Numbered from the stretch's first letter, positions 23,746 to 34,989 are shown. The stretch is DNA of 64,000 nucleotides from Hordeum vulgare subsp. vulgare (GCF_904849725.1 NC_058520.1:322411186-322475185), one strand, 5' to 3'. Translations and numbers: made by a program. The notes: generated by a model not told the origin, from the letters alone.

Positions 23746-24519
23746 ATGCCTGGCCGTACTTCTCGTCAGGTGGTCCGTCTAACTAGGTGCATTGATGTGC
23801 TGGGTCACACGACCATGCTGGTCAGGATGATGTCAGTAGCCGGTTACCGCTGATACCCAGAGTATACATTGGAAGAGTAGTACCGGGATTTCAACCAGAG
23901 TCAGCACCTATGCACTGTTAGGGTATTCCCAGATTACCCGGGAGTCGAGGAGCCGATCCATTGGTCTTATGGATTGGGGGTTACTGTTGACATGGTGGTA
24001 CAAGAAGCTGCCTAGTCAATGTTGACCATCATGAGAGGTAGAGATGCACTGCTGCAGAATTCAGAGTTCTGTTATGTTCCCACGTCTCAGCTAGGAGAAG
24101 AAGGATACCTTAGTAGGGTCTACTTTGATTCCTCTATGGAGGATCCGCTGCTCCAGTCTACCACTGAGATGTTAGAGAATAGGGACATAGATGCTCGTGC
24201 CCTTCCTATGGAGCTCTATGCTACTCGTGCCCGTTTGTGGACAGCCTTGACATAGCTGGCACTTGTAGTTCAGACAGGGTATGGAGTTATGGAAATGTTG
24301 AACCCCGTTAGGACTCATCTTCCAGCTCATGTTGGCTGGCCTGCTATAGGAGGTGTCACCCCTCTTCGGGGACCTCTACTACCACCAGTTAGGGGACCAA
24401 GGCCACACCCGTGCCCCTACGGTTCCCAGGGGTCTCAGGCTCGAGTATTTCCTGATCCGCAGGTTGAGCTCCCAGGCCATGGAGGCAACCTTTATGAGAT
24501 GTTTTCTGCGGATGCTTGA
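23746..24519 (+). pseudogene. Extra ORF upstream of gag in element G
   Basis: A single reading frame of 258 codons runs from the ATG at 23746 (MPGRTSRQVV) to a TGA at 24517. It is interrupted by in-frame TGA at 23851 and TAG at 23878, 24016 and 24253. Codon phase and protein character persist across these stops (PDYPGVEEPIHWSYG; MELYATRARLWTAL; proline-rich tail near 24350-24480). This indicates a formerly intact protein, not chance. I see no catalytic motif, zinc knuckle or membrane segment. TATTTCAG directly before the ATG looks like a splice acceptor. The ORF sits between the PBS and gag, where plant Gypsy elements usually have only an untranslated leader. Function unknown. Confidence 0.6.
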
Positions 24520-24523
24520 ACCA

Positions 24524-24863
24524 GTGAGTGGAAGAGTACTATGGTAGTAGTTATACTTCCACAGGCCTCTGTGTCTTGTGGAGTATGATTATGTTGCGAG
24601 ATGAGTTCCGGAGGCATAGATAAATAATGTATAGGAAGCTTGGAAAACCTCTGATGAGTAGTATCATCTTTTCAGTAGTTTGCTCTTCAGTTTGAGATTG
24701 TATTGAACTATGTAATGTTGTGTATGAACCATGGTGTATATATAGCAGTTGCTTGTTACCATGTTGTTCAAATGTTCATTCCCGCATTCCATGTGTTCAG
24801 TGCATTCTTAATCCATAGTTAGTATTGATGTTGATTTAGTCTAAGCTGTGAGTTGTTTGCCAG
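24524..24863 (+). other. Candidate intron between the upstream ORF and gag
   Basis: CCA/GTGAGTGG at 24524 resembles a plant donor, and GTTTGCCAG ending at 24863 resembles an acceptor, two bases before the gag ATG (24865). The 340 bases between are AT-rich and non-coding. This is an inference from motifs only. Confidence 0.3.
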
Positions 24864-24864
24864 G

Positions 24865-25986
24865 ATGGTCTTTACCAGGCAGAACCGTGCCCCTAGCCAT
24901 GAGCACGGACAAGGTAGTCAGGCAGCACAGGAGGAACTGCCTCACCCGCCTTCTCTGGCGGAGGTTATGCTCGAGGCAGAAAGAAACAAGCGAGAGGCCA
25001 ACCGTCTGCTAGAGCGTATTGAGCAAAATACGGCTCGTCAGCCATGAAATGATGCAATGTCCCTCAATGACTTTGTGAAGCTGAATCCCCCGAAGTACCA
25101 TCACTTCGTCGATCCTCTCAACGCTGGTGAATGGTTGTGCTATATATCACACAAGATACGCTCTGCCAATGTTTGTGAAGCCGACAAGGTGACCTTTGCT
25201 GCGTATTTTCTGGAAGGCCCTGCCAACCTATGGTGGGAGAATTTTGTTGCTATGCGTCTTACCGGACCAGCACCCAATGGGCAGATTTCAGTGCAGCCTT
25301 CCGTCTGCACCACATTCCAGAGGGTCTGATGGACCGTAAGAGAGAGGAATTATGTGCCTTCACCCAGGGAAAGTTGACCGTGGATTCTTATAGTCACGAG
25401 TTCGGTAATCTTGCTCGCTACGCAACTGAAGAGGTGTCAACTGATGCCAAGAAGCAAGCAAGATTCCGCAAGTGTCTGAGCCCAGAACTTCGTCGTGACC
25501 TACGCCTTCATGAATGTACAAGTTTTCAAGCTCTTGTCAACAAGGAGATCAATGCCGAGATTGGTCTTAACGACTATGAAGCCACGAAAAAGCACTCGCG
25601 CGATTCGGGCTCCTCATCCGGTTCCGCGTTTCCGAAACGTAGGTTGTGGGTCCCGAATAGCTCTCTGCCGCCAAAATATACCCTGAGGCCATCCTATGTG
25701 GCACCTCAGGCGAACTAGACCAACCCTCCAGCAAAGACCTATGGTGGTCCAGCTAGCAATGCTGCACCACGTGCTAATTAGGTGATCTGCTACAAGTCTG
25801 GAGAACTAGGGCACTATTCCCGAGAGTTTCCTCAGAATACAGCTGCCAAGCAACCTGGGAAGTCTGTTGGGCAAGGCAAGCTGGGCAAACCATATTATGT
25901 GAAGCCAACTCCTACGCGTGGCCGCGTGAATTATGTCTCAGCAGAAGAAGCTGCAAAGGATCCCGACGTCATATTGGGTACGCTCC
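24865..25986 (+). pseudogene. gag: G element gag (capsid/nucleocapsid), degraded
   Basis: The ATG at 24865 gives MVFTRQNRAP. A retrotransposon gag core follows with LNDFVKLNPPKYHHF, FLEGPANLWWENF, SYSHEFGNLARYA and FRKCLSPELRRDL. It is the structural polyprotein that packages element RNA. Damage: TGA at 25045, a frameshift near 25275, TAG at 25716 and TAG at 25780. The nucleocapsid zinc knuckle at ~25785-25830 reads CYKSGELGHYSREFP, in which the second and fourth metal ligands of CX2CX4HX4C are lost. The ATG follows an acceptor-like CAG. Confidently gag by order and motif; not functional as read. Confidence 0.85.
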
Positions 25987-26330
25987 TTGTCAATCATCAC
26001 CCAGCGTGTGTTCTTTTTGACACTGGGTCATCTCATTCCTTCATTTCCGAAACTTATGCGCAGTTGGATAACATGTCCTTTTGTGATATGCCAATCCCAT
26101 TAGGTGTTCAAACGCCTGGTAGTAAATGGAAAACTTCTAGGATAAGTTATCACAATGAAATCCTAGTAGACAGGCTCGTTTTTCTAGCATCATTGATAGC
26201 CCTGAAATCCTTAGATATCACTATCATCTTGGGTATGGACCGGATGTCAGCTCATTGTGCCAAGATTGATACCCATACTAGGAATGTTTAGCTTACCCAT
26301 CCTTGGGGTGACATAGTTAATGTCTCAACT
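25987..26330 (+). pseudogene. G element aspartic protease, degraded
   Basis: The active-site motif LFDTGSSHSFIS lies at ~26013-26048 (Asp codon 26019), with the downstream hydrophobic strand DITIILGMDRMSAHCAKID. This is a retropepsin-like protease that would mature the polyprotein. It is in the same frame as the zinc-knuckle segment. A TAG at 26289 breaks the frame before RT. The active-site triad itself is intact. Confidence 0.85.
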
Positions 26331-27130
26331 CGAGTTGCCAAATCCCAACTCTATTCCCTCAATGCTAGTCCTCTTCCAGAACTTGAAGACATTCTGGTAG
26401 TCCGTGACTTTCCGGATGTTATTCCCGAAGAACTGCCAGGAATTCCACCTGACACGGATGTAGAGTTTGTGATAGATCTTGTTCCAGGAACCGTCCCAAT
26501 AGCCAGAAGACCCATTCTCTTCATTAAGAAGAAGGATGGAACGGATCGGATGGTTGTAGATTATCGACCAGTTAACCTGGTCACCATAAAGAACAAGTAT
26601 CCGCTCCCCAGGATCAACGATCTGTATGATCAGCTTGCTGGATCCTTAGTCTTCTCCAAAATGGATTTGAGGTTGGGTTAGCATCAAATCAAGATCAAGA
26701 ACGAGGACATTCCAAAAACGGATTTTGTCACTCGTTATGGCCAATACGAGTACGCCGTCATGTCCTTCGGTTTAACCAATGCCCCAGCCAACTTCTCTCC
26801 CTTGATGAATTCAATCTTCATGGAGTATTTGGATAAATTCGGCGTGGTATACCTCGATGATATTCTCATCTACTCAAAGAACGAACAAGAACATGCCGAG
26901 CATCTAAGGCTGGTATTGATGAAACATCGAGAGCATCGCTTTTATGCCAAGTTTTCAAAATGTGAATTTTGGTTATCAGAAGTGACCTATCTAGGCCACG
27001 TAATCTCCGGTGAGGGTATTGCTGTCAATCCCGAGAGAGTTCAAGCCGTCCTTGATTGGACTCAACCTGAATCAGTTAAGCAAGTTAGGAGTTTTCTTGG
27101 TCTAGCGAGCTATTGTTGCCGCTTTTGGAG
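26331..27130 (+). pseudogene. G element reverse transcriptase, degraded
   Basis: The reading frame contains [49 protein letters not shown] and the catalytic YLDDILIYS (YLDD at 26849-26860), then [15 protein letters not shown]. This is a Ty3/Gypsy RT. Between IARRP and ILFIKKKDG around 26505-26520 the usual ~35 residues of the RT amino-terminal region are missing in frame, an internal deletion. A TAG at 26679 interrupts just after the FSKMDLR motif. A frameshift lies near 27120 ([10 protein letters not shown]). It cannot make active enzyme as read. Confidence 0.9.
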
Positions 27131-27650
27131 AACTTCTCCAGGGCAGCAAAGCCTCTAACTGAACTCCTCAAGAAAGATAAAAACTTCAAGTGGACAGCAT
27201 AGTGTGTGCATAGATTTCAGGAACTGAAAAGATGTCTGACTTCCGCACCTGTGTTGCTACCACCAGATTTCTCTAAGGACTTTGTTATCTGTTGCGACGC
27301 CTCGCGACAAGGATTGAGTTGCATTCTCATGCAGGATCGTCATGTGTTTGCACACGCATCTCTACAGTTGCGTCCACATGAGGATAATTATCCCACACAT
27401 GATCTTGAGCTTGCAGCTGTAGTCCATCCACTAAAAACCTGGCGACGTTACCTTCTTGGTAATCGGTGCGATATATTCACTGATCACCAAAGTGTGTATA
27501 TCTTCACCCAGCCGGATTTGAATCTCAGGCAAAGACGGTGGGTTGAGTTGATCTCAGATTACGACTTAGGGATAACTTACACCCCAGGGAAGGCCAATGT
27601 TATAGCTGATGCACTAAGTCGTAAGTCTTATTGTAACAATCTGATGCTAC
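27131..27650 (+). pseudogene. G element RNase H, degraded
   Basis: In the frame after the shift, [43 protein letters not shown] and [15 protein letters not shown] are typical of the Gypsy RNase H that degrades the RNA template. A TAG at ~27201 interrupts its amino-terminal end. The Asp and Glu positions of the catalytic set look preserved. Confidence 0.88.
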
Positions 27651-29044
27651 AACGAGGTCAACCACGTCTCTATGAGGAATTTCGGAAGTTAAACTTCCAC
27701 ATTGTTCCTCAAGGATTCCTTTCTACCCTGGTGGCGAAACCTACTCTTAGGGATCAAATCATAGCTGGCCAAAAGCGTGATAAGGGTATATCAGGGATCA
27801 AGGAGAATATTATTAGCGGAAATGCTAAGGAATTCTCCATGAATGATCAAGATGTTGTGTTTTCTAGAACCGTCTAGTGGTTCCTAAGAATCCACATCTA
27901 AGACAGTTGATCCTTAAGGAGGCTCATGATTCTCCTCTCACCATTCATCCTGGTAGTACTAAGATGTATCAGGACCTACGCCAGAGGTTTTGGTGGACTA
28001 GGATGAAGAGAGAAATTGCTGAGTTCGTTGCTAACTGCGACGTTTGTCATCGAGTTAAGGCAGAACATCAAAGGCCTGCTGGCACCCTTCAACCTTTAGC
28101 TATTCCTGAATGGAAACGGGATAAAGTTAGTATGGATTTCATCACTGGATTTCCCAGGACCAAGAAAGGAAATAATGCTATCTTTGTGGTCATTGACCGT
28201 CTTTCCAAAGTAGCTCATTTTCTTCCAGTTTGTGAGAGTATAACAACTAACCAGCTAGCAGAGTTATATATCTCTCGAATAGAGTCTCTTCATGGTGTTC
28301 TTGTGGAGATTAACTCAGACCGTGGAAGTATTTTTACTTCTCGCTTTTGGGAAAGTTTTCAGAATGCCATGGGGACTCACCTATCTTTTAGCACTGCTTT
28401 CCATCCTCAAGCAAGTGCTCAAGTAGAAAGAGTGAATCAAATCCTAGAGGATATGCTTCGAGCTTGTGTTATATCCTGATGAATTGGGAGAACAACCTTC
28501 CATTCGCCGAATTTGCTTACAACAATAGTTATCAATCAAGCTTGGGCAAAGCCCCTTTTGAAGTTCTCTATGGACCAAGATGTTGAACCCCTCTTAATTG
28601 GTCAGAAACTGGAGAGAGGCAACTCTTTGGTCCGGATATGATCCAGGAAGCAGAAGAGCAAGTTCGCATTATTCGTGAAAAGTTGAAAACAACCAGTCTC
28701 GTCAAAAGAGCCAATATGATCGTCGTCATAAGCCTGTGACCTTTGAAGTTGACGAGAACGCTTACCTTCGGGTTACACCTTTGAAGGGTACCCATCACTT
28801 CGGTATCAAAGGCAAATTGGCTCCTCGTTACATTGGTCCTTTTCGCATTCTTGCCAAACGAGGAGAAGTTGCCTACCAGTTGGAACTTCCTCCGCATCTT
28901 TCCAAGGTTCTTGATGTTTTCCACGTCTCGCAACTCAGGCGTTGCTTTTCGGATCCTATCTGTGAAGTGGACCATGAAATGCTTGATCTCCAAGATAGTC
29001 TTTCGTACCGAGAATACCCTGTTCGTATTCTTGATCAAGCTGAG
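27651..29044 (+). pseudogene. G element integrase with chromodomain start, degraded and interrupted
   Basis: The zinc-binding segment has C-x2-C (ANCDVCHRVKAE) near 28048. The core shows MDFITGFP and VVIDRLSKVAHFLP, NSDRGSIFTSRFW, and the catalytic Glu region (QVERVNQILEDML). A GPY/F-like module (YIGPFRIL, VAYQLELPP) and VFHVSQLRRC follow, then the chromodomain lead YPVRILDQAE. Frameshifts lie near 27860 and 28470, with stops at 28477 and 28583. The frame is cut at 29044 by the H' solo LTR. It resumes at 33204 and shows KVQWSTHSEK and ATWERED, a chromodomain-type tail. Integrase inserts element DNA; the chromodomain targets chromatin. A chromovirus lineage is likely. Confidence 0.88.
29040..29044. 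repeat. Left target-site duplication CTGAG of the H' solo LTR
   Basis: Repeated at 33199-33203. Confidence 0.9.
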
Positions 29045-30679
29045 TGTCACACCCTGTTTTTGCTTTCACTTGTGTGTGTTGTAAAATTCTGAGCTTGTTA
29101 AAAAAATTTCAAAACTAATGTTGTGAGTGCCATGATTGACATTTTATGCTTGTATGCTTGATCATGTGCGGTTTCAAAACCCTAAATTCCTTTTGTATTT
29201 TACTGATTTCCAAAAACCTTTGATAACCAAAGTGAAACCACCTTGAATTGCACTGCATGTCCTTGATAGCAAACAGTGCTACTACTCATATTTGGTAATC
29301 TGATTTTTACCTATCTTTATATTTCAAAACCACAAAAATAATTATTTTTGTGAGTATTTTCCTAATTAAATAACCTGTCTATTTCTAAGGTCAGAATTGG
29401 TATTCCAACATGGAAAAATACTTTCTGCTTTAGAAAAATCTCATTAAATTTAGAGATGATCAGAAGGACATATATTTTCCATACATAAGATTTTAAACCC
29501 CATTTTATAATATATTCATTGATTAAAACTATGAAAGCTATTTCTGTCTGTTTTGGCATTTCGAGATATTTCCAAAGGAAATATTCTCAATAAATTCCTA
29601 GAAAATTCCAGTGATATCCCTAAGCCTTGTTTGGTGTCCACATAAAGTTTCACCTTGATCAAAGGTGGATAAGGACCCCAAATAACCCAAAAACCGTGTT
29701 TGTCCAGAATCCACTTAGAGCAACTCTACATAGCAAAGTTTGTCCAATGAGGCTAAAACTTTGCAGGAGTGTCTAATACCTCAAATGAGGGTTCCACACC
29801 AAAAATGGGATTTGTGGGTCTTACTTTGCACACACTCCCTTTGGAAGGAATATATCTGGTCATATTGGAATGATTTCAAGTTTAAAAAGCTAAACTTGTC
29901 CATTGGAGCTCAAATTTGGTGGAACTCCATGGTTTACCACCAAAACCAAACCTGTTAAGTATCAGCACCAGTGGTGGCGTGCAGCACCCTGTGCCCACTG
30001 TCGAACACCTCCTGACAGATAGGAAAAAGCCACCTTAGCCAGAGCAAAACCAAACTCCTTTGCTTCAAACTCTTAGATTAAGTAGCCATCACCTGTACCT
30101 AACCCCAGTCAACTGGCCCTTCACTGGTTCAAAGTGGAAAGGCCAAAAACCCCAATTTAGACCTCAGTTCATGACTGACAGCACCAGTATTTCTTGCCTC
30201 CTTTGACCAGTCGGAGGTCCCACTAAAACCAAACGGCTAGCCACACCCCCAACAAGTGCCAGGACATGTTAGACACGTCCAAAGTGCCCCAGAGCGCACC
30301 AGCATGTCATGGCATGCCAAAACTGCGCTCTAGGCGCGCAACAGGGACTCACCGAGGTGGGGGCGACGCCCTCGGCCAGTTCTAGCCTCCCCCGAGATAT
30401 CCAACCTCCTCCCCGACAGCCCCTCTGCGTCGGGCAAGCCTCAGGGCCCCTCCTCTCTCGTGTTAGAGCTCGCGTGACGCGTGCCCGCGCGCTCCAGAAT
30501 CGGCCAAGCTTGCGCGGCCACGAATGCTCGCCTTCTCTCTCCCTCTCTCTGCAGCAGACGGTTCGGGCAGTCCAGTACCACGTCCTGAGTCCATGGTTTC
30601 AACACCGACCTCTCTCTGCACCCCCATGCGCGCCACGGTGAGTCACCGGCGCTCCTGAATCTGCTAACCGTCGTGGGCC

Positions 30680-30687
30680 TATAAATA
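30680..30687 (+). promoter_or_regulatory. TATA box of the H' LTR promoter
   Basis: CCTATAAATAGCC sits in a GC- and CT-rich context, followed by CTCCCCCTCGCTCC. The same sequence is at 54190-54197. It would place the transcription start near 30712, leaving ~2.5 kb of R and U5. Confidence 0.65.
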
Positions 30688-32574
30688 GCCCTCCCCCTCG
30701 CTCCAGCACCCCTCAGATAGCTTCGCCGGATCCACTAGCACCTCCCTAACTACCCGAGCAAACCAGCAGAGCCCCGGTGCTCGAGATCGACGGAGGCCCC
30801 TCCGCCTCGGAGCTCCGGTCGATCTCCGGCTACACGACGGCTCATGTGCCCCTCGACCCACCAAACTGACCCCCTTGACCCCAGGAAGCTTTCCCCCAAC
30901 TTGCCCGAGCTTTTCCGTGTCTCTAGCCACCCCCTCGACCACTTCCCGAAATCCCTCCGCCACGGCCTCCTCATCGCCGGCGAACCCCTGCCTCCCCGTC
31001 ATAGTTTCGACCACCAGCAGGTAGAAGACGGTCAGGCAAACCCATTCCCGTGTTCATTGGAGCTTGAGCACGTCGGCAACCTCGTCGGCTTCCTCCTCCT
31101 CTTCTCTGGCTGGAGGTAGGAGACGTCCCCCACAAGTGTGTCCCACCTATCGATGGCCCAGCCTCCTCCCCCGCGCTGGCCTCGATCACTGATCGCAGGG
31201 CCTCGCGCGCCAGGTTCAAACCTGACGACGCGCGCGCCTGGGCAGGCCATCGGCTGGCCATGGGCCAGCCCAACTCTGGGCCGAGCCAGGCCAGGAGCTG
31301 GCCTGTTTTTCTTTTTATTTTTAAACTAGGATTTCTAAGATTTTCATAAAAACATTTAACCAGTATAAACATATAATTCTTCCACCGATATTTTTCTAAA
31401 AATGTGTAGTATTTATTGATATGCTTAGATGAATTTTCCCAGCAACTATTCTATTTTACAATATTAAAAAGGGCTAAAATGGAATAGTTTTGCTTCTGCT
31501 TGGTTGTTTTCAAAAATATTCCTTCAAGGAAAATTAAGACAAGTATTTTTAAAATGATATCTTAGATTTATCAGTAATAGGGAACATTTTTAAAATGACT
31601 CTGTGGACTGTTTCTGTGTGAGATATTCCTTATTTATTGTTTTATCGACGATAGGAAATCCGTGTGACGAGGGAATCCGAGCGGAAGACCTCGAAGACCC
31701 GGGATACTTAGCTGACCAAGGCAAGCAGCCCTTTGACCATGACTGAGCATATGTTACTTTGCAAGTTATAGTAGCAAGTATTTCCGTTGCATATGATCAT
31801 AAGTGCCGGTAATCATTTGATATAATTTTACCGAAGGCTCCTCCGGAGCACATGCATTGAGCTTGACCCTATCCCTTGAGGGTCATGCTAATACCATGTT
31901 GACAAGTAAAATTAGCAGTAGTTCTATCATGAGCATGATGTTGTCATAAAGCAAGAGTTTATGAAAACCCCGTCGGGTGCAACTAATGCCCGAGGGTGAT
32001 GATGAGTTAGGTGGTCACTTTTGGTGAAGTTATGCACCCTGTATTTGTGTGAGTAAGGTTTCGGAAATGGGATTAGATTTATGATGTGTCGACCGTCCTG
32101 ACCTTTGTAGTACGACCACGTTACCCCTTATGGGACGGGGCTATGTTAATTACTCTGGTCGGTGCTAGCAAAGAGCCACATAAACTAGTGGCGGGAGTGA
32201 TTTGTGGTCACTCTCGTGATGGGGTCGTGCCGGGTAGGACGACTATGCCATTTTTATGAGTTTCAGTCACACCGTTGGTCCCCGCATGGTTCGTACTGTC
32301 CAGAGTTGGAGCTCGTAAGGCGTAAAACATGTGGACTGGGTACCAATCGAGTGGACCTCTTTGTCTAGTATCGTCAGGGGAAAGGCATTGATCGGGTACT
32401 TACCTCTGGTATGTGATATACCGCGAGTCATGGATGACACGAAAGTTTCCTGGATCTCGTGGGTCCAGCGTACTACCTCTGCAGAGTGTAAACTATTCGA
32501 ATAGCCATGTCCACAGTCAAGGAAAGTTGGGTAATCCTGCTTAAACTACGTCCTAATATTTCCGCATAAACCAA

Positions 32575-32590
32575 GTGTGTGTGTGTGTGT
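32575..32590 (+). repeat. (GT)8 microsatellite in H' LTR
   Basis: Eight GT units. The copy near 56084 has eight and the reverse H LTR near 17653 has about six AC units. Confidence 0.8.
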
Positions 32591-33198
32591 GGTGATGAGA
32601 AAGGTGTTGCTATGATAGCAATGATATGACCAAGTTCGGAGACTTGTCATATAGGGTGAACCCGAATGGTTCAGCCCTCAACAGATATGTTGATATCTGT
32701 AACCTGTTCTTCAAGAGTAATTCTTTAATTTGATGCATATTCATGATCATTGCAACCCAATGAGTTATACTAGAAATGCATGATATTGTTATCCTTCACT
32801 TTCATTGTTCATATCGTGGGCTGTTTGCGAGTACATTCAAAGTACTCATTGTCTTGCCACTGGTTATGTCATTGACCAGACATGGAAGGACATGAGTTTG
32901 GAGATGAATATGTCTTCGGCGACACCCCTGCGAACTAGGACGCTTCCGAGTCAGAATGCCTGTCGGTGAAGGCTTGATGGCATGGGCACCCGCTTAGCCC
33001 CTTTGTTTTCCGCTATTAGTGCCCTCGTGTGATTTGGCCTTAGGCCCCGTCTTGTGAACTTGACCCTTCGGTCACGTGTTGTAATAATAATCGGTACTCG
33101 GATGTAAGACTCTTTATTCCGTATCTGTGCTCGGTGAGCATTAATCTCTGGGATCACTGAGCACGGCGATTCTCGACTAGTAAGTCGGGTTCCCCACA

Positions 33199-33369
33199 CT
33201 GAGCGTATGAGTTGACATCGAAACCTCAAGTTTTTTAAAGTTCAATGGTCAACTCATTCTGAAAAATAAGCAACATGGGAAAGAGAGGACTATCTTCGAC
33301 TTGAGTATCCCGCGCTATTTCCGTCGACTTCCAAATCTCGGGACGAGGTTCTTTCGCGTGGGGGTGAGT
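33199..33369 (+). pseudogene. G element chromodomain tail and polypurine tract
   Basis: After the CTGAG duplicate the G frame continues with an in-frame TGA and TAA. Residues KVQWSTHSEK and ATWERED mark a chromodomain-like end and LRLEYPALFP follows. TCTCGGGACGAGGTTC and the purine-rich GCGTGGGGGTGAG then lead to the 3' LTR start at 33370. Both stops lie inside the former coding frame. Confidence 0.8.
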
Positions 33370-34303
33370 TGTCACATACCTAGCTACCCTTTGCAGTCTA
33401 GAAAGATTGTGCTCATCTTTATTATTGCATTAAAAGTGAAAATGGAAATCCAAGAGAAAAACCCTAGCAACTTCATATTCAACCCAATTCAAAACTTGTG
33501 ACAAATCAATGAACCCAAAATGGTCTTCATAAAAGTCCATCATTTTTGATAAATATTGGAAATAAAAATTCAGGGTTGAAACTTATTTTTACAAAACATT
33601 TGGTTTTTGATTTAAAAATTAAAATCTACTGAAATGACTCAAATTAATGATTTCAAATATTTCGGAGTTTCATGAAATGTTGAATCTTTTATACGGGGTT
33701 GTAAATATTCCAAATAACACCCCAGAGTTTATTCACTATTTTAGAAATAGTTTGGAGCCAAAAATAAAACCAAAATGTGTCAGAAATGTTTAACAGAAAC
33801 AAAAAAGAAAGAAAAATGGAAAAATGCTATCTAGCGCTTTCCTTGGCCCAGCCCATCTCCCTCAATGTCGTCTTCCTCGCGCCAGTAGGCAGTAGGAGGT
33901 GGCCGCCGCTCCCTCCGGCGCGGCCACGCACCTGAGTGCCTACCTGGCCTCCCCGTCGCGCTGGCCGCGAAGGGATAAGCCCCCGTGACCAATTCCAGCT
34001 CTCTCCCTCGCCCCATTCGCTCCCCTGTGTTTCTCCTCTCGGCCGCCATTGGGGCCGAGCTCGAGCTCGCCGTCATCTCCGGTCACTACAAGCTCCCCCG
34101 AGGACGCCGTTCGCTCCGCCTCATCCAGCACATCGTCCCCGCCAGAGGGAAAGAGCCCCCGAGCCCTACATTGCCTCCATCACCGTTGTCTTCAACCTTC
34201 GGCCGCCGGCAAGTCGTCGTCGATCCGTCGGATCCAGCGTCTCCCCGAGAAGCCTGAGCCTTCCATCGACACCGCAGTGAGCTCCTGACAATTTCCCCCC
34301 AAT
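33370..34303 (+). mobile_element. G element 3' LTR, truncated (U2)
   Basis: It starts TGTCACATACC and matches 19569-20505. At CCCCCCAAT (ends ~34303) it jumps into H LTR sequence. The remaining ~2.8 kb, the right ATGGT site and ~1.6 kb of the H LTR are deleted. GAGCTC has two units here (34057-34068). Confidence 0.9.
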
Positions 34304-34989
34304 ATAATCACATATATCATATGTGACTTGCTAGAATTTTAGTGGAATTTATGGAGAATATTTATTATAGAAATATTCCAAAAGCTTGAAATAGGCAGGA
34401 AGGGTTTTGAAGGGGTTTGCCAAATATTTTGAAGATGACCATGTGTTGAAACTCATATATATGTCATATATATGTCCACTGAGTTTCCCTGAATTTTCTT
34501 AAAAATTTTGAAAGCAATAAAAATAACTTTCCTTCATAAGAGACCATTTCTGGCCTCCCAGGAAGGCATTTAAATAAAATAGTAAAACAACTCTTAAAAT
34601 AATAATATTGCGGTTTGGAGAAGTCATTTTGATAATCAGTTTTAAATAAAATAATTGGTGCAAAATAAATTCCCTAAGTTGAGGACTTGTAGTACAAATC
34701 CCATCTGAGGGGATTTCAAAGCTTAATTCCATGAACAGCTTTTTGGTGAAAATAATATTTGGTAAAAATAGTTTCTGGTCCTAAACACATGGCATGATTA
34801 TTAGGCAGGAGTTTTGGGTTAAGGAGGTGAGTCTGGAGGATAACAGGAATTATTGAGAATCAAACACAGACATACAAGCAAGCAAGCAATAGTCACTTCA
34901 AGCATCACAAGCATTCACAAAAAATTTAATAGGTCCTAATTTTTGAGAAAAGTCAAATCAGTCAGGAGAGTTAAAAACAGGGTGTTACA
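34304..34989 (-). mobile_element. H element 3' LTR, LTR-start part (U2)
   Basis: Paralogue of 6217-6904. On the minus strand it begins TGTAACACCCTG at 34989. The left end is the deletion junction with the G 3' LTR. Confidence 0.85.

Larger units (their letters stand above)
29045..33198 (+). mobile_element. H' solo LTR nested in the G integrase/chromodomain
   Basis: A 4,154-base LTR runs from TGTCACACCCTG to GGTTCCCCACA, with exact CTGAG duplications on both sides. Removing it restores the G reading frame. It is AT-rich at 29050-30000, GC-rich at 30300-31310 and carries a clear TATA box at 30680. Positions 30671-33198 are almost identical to 54181-56707, which is followed by a PBS, confirming this is an LTR. 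Its end is homologous to the H LTR in reverse orientation. The ORFs at 30309-31372 fall in the GC-rich block and match no family I know. Confidence 0.93.

Noticed and set aside
23329..29044. G as an intact autonomous element
   Set aside because: At least ten nonsense codons, several frameshifts, an RT deletion and a 4.15-kb insertion rule this out.
30309..31372. ORFs of 110-133 codons in the H' LTR
   Set aside because: GC-rich LTR promoter and leader region with ORFs on both strands; the 54189-54882 copy changes lengths; no recognisable protein.
32575..32590. GT microsatellite as a regulatory or Z-DNA element
   Set aside because: Short simple repeat shared by all H/H' LTR copies with length drift; nothing supports a function.
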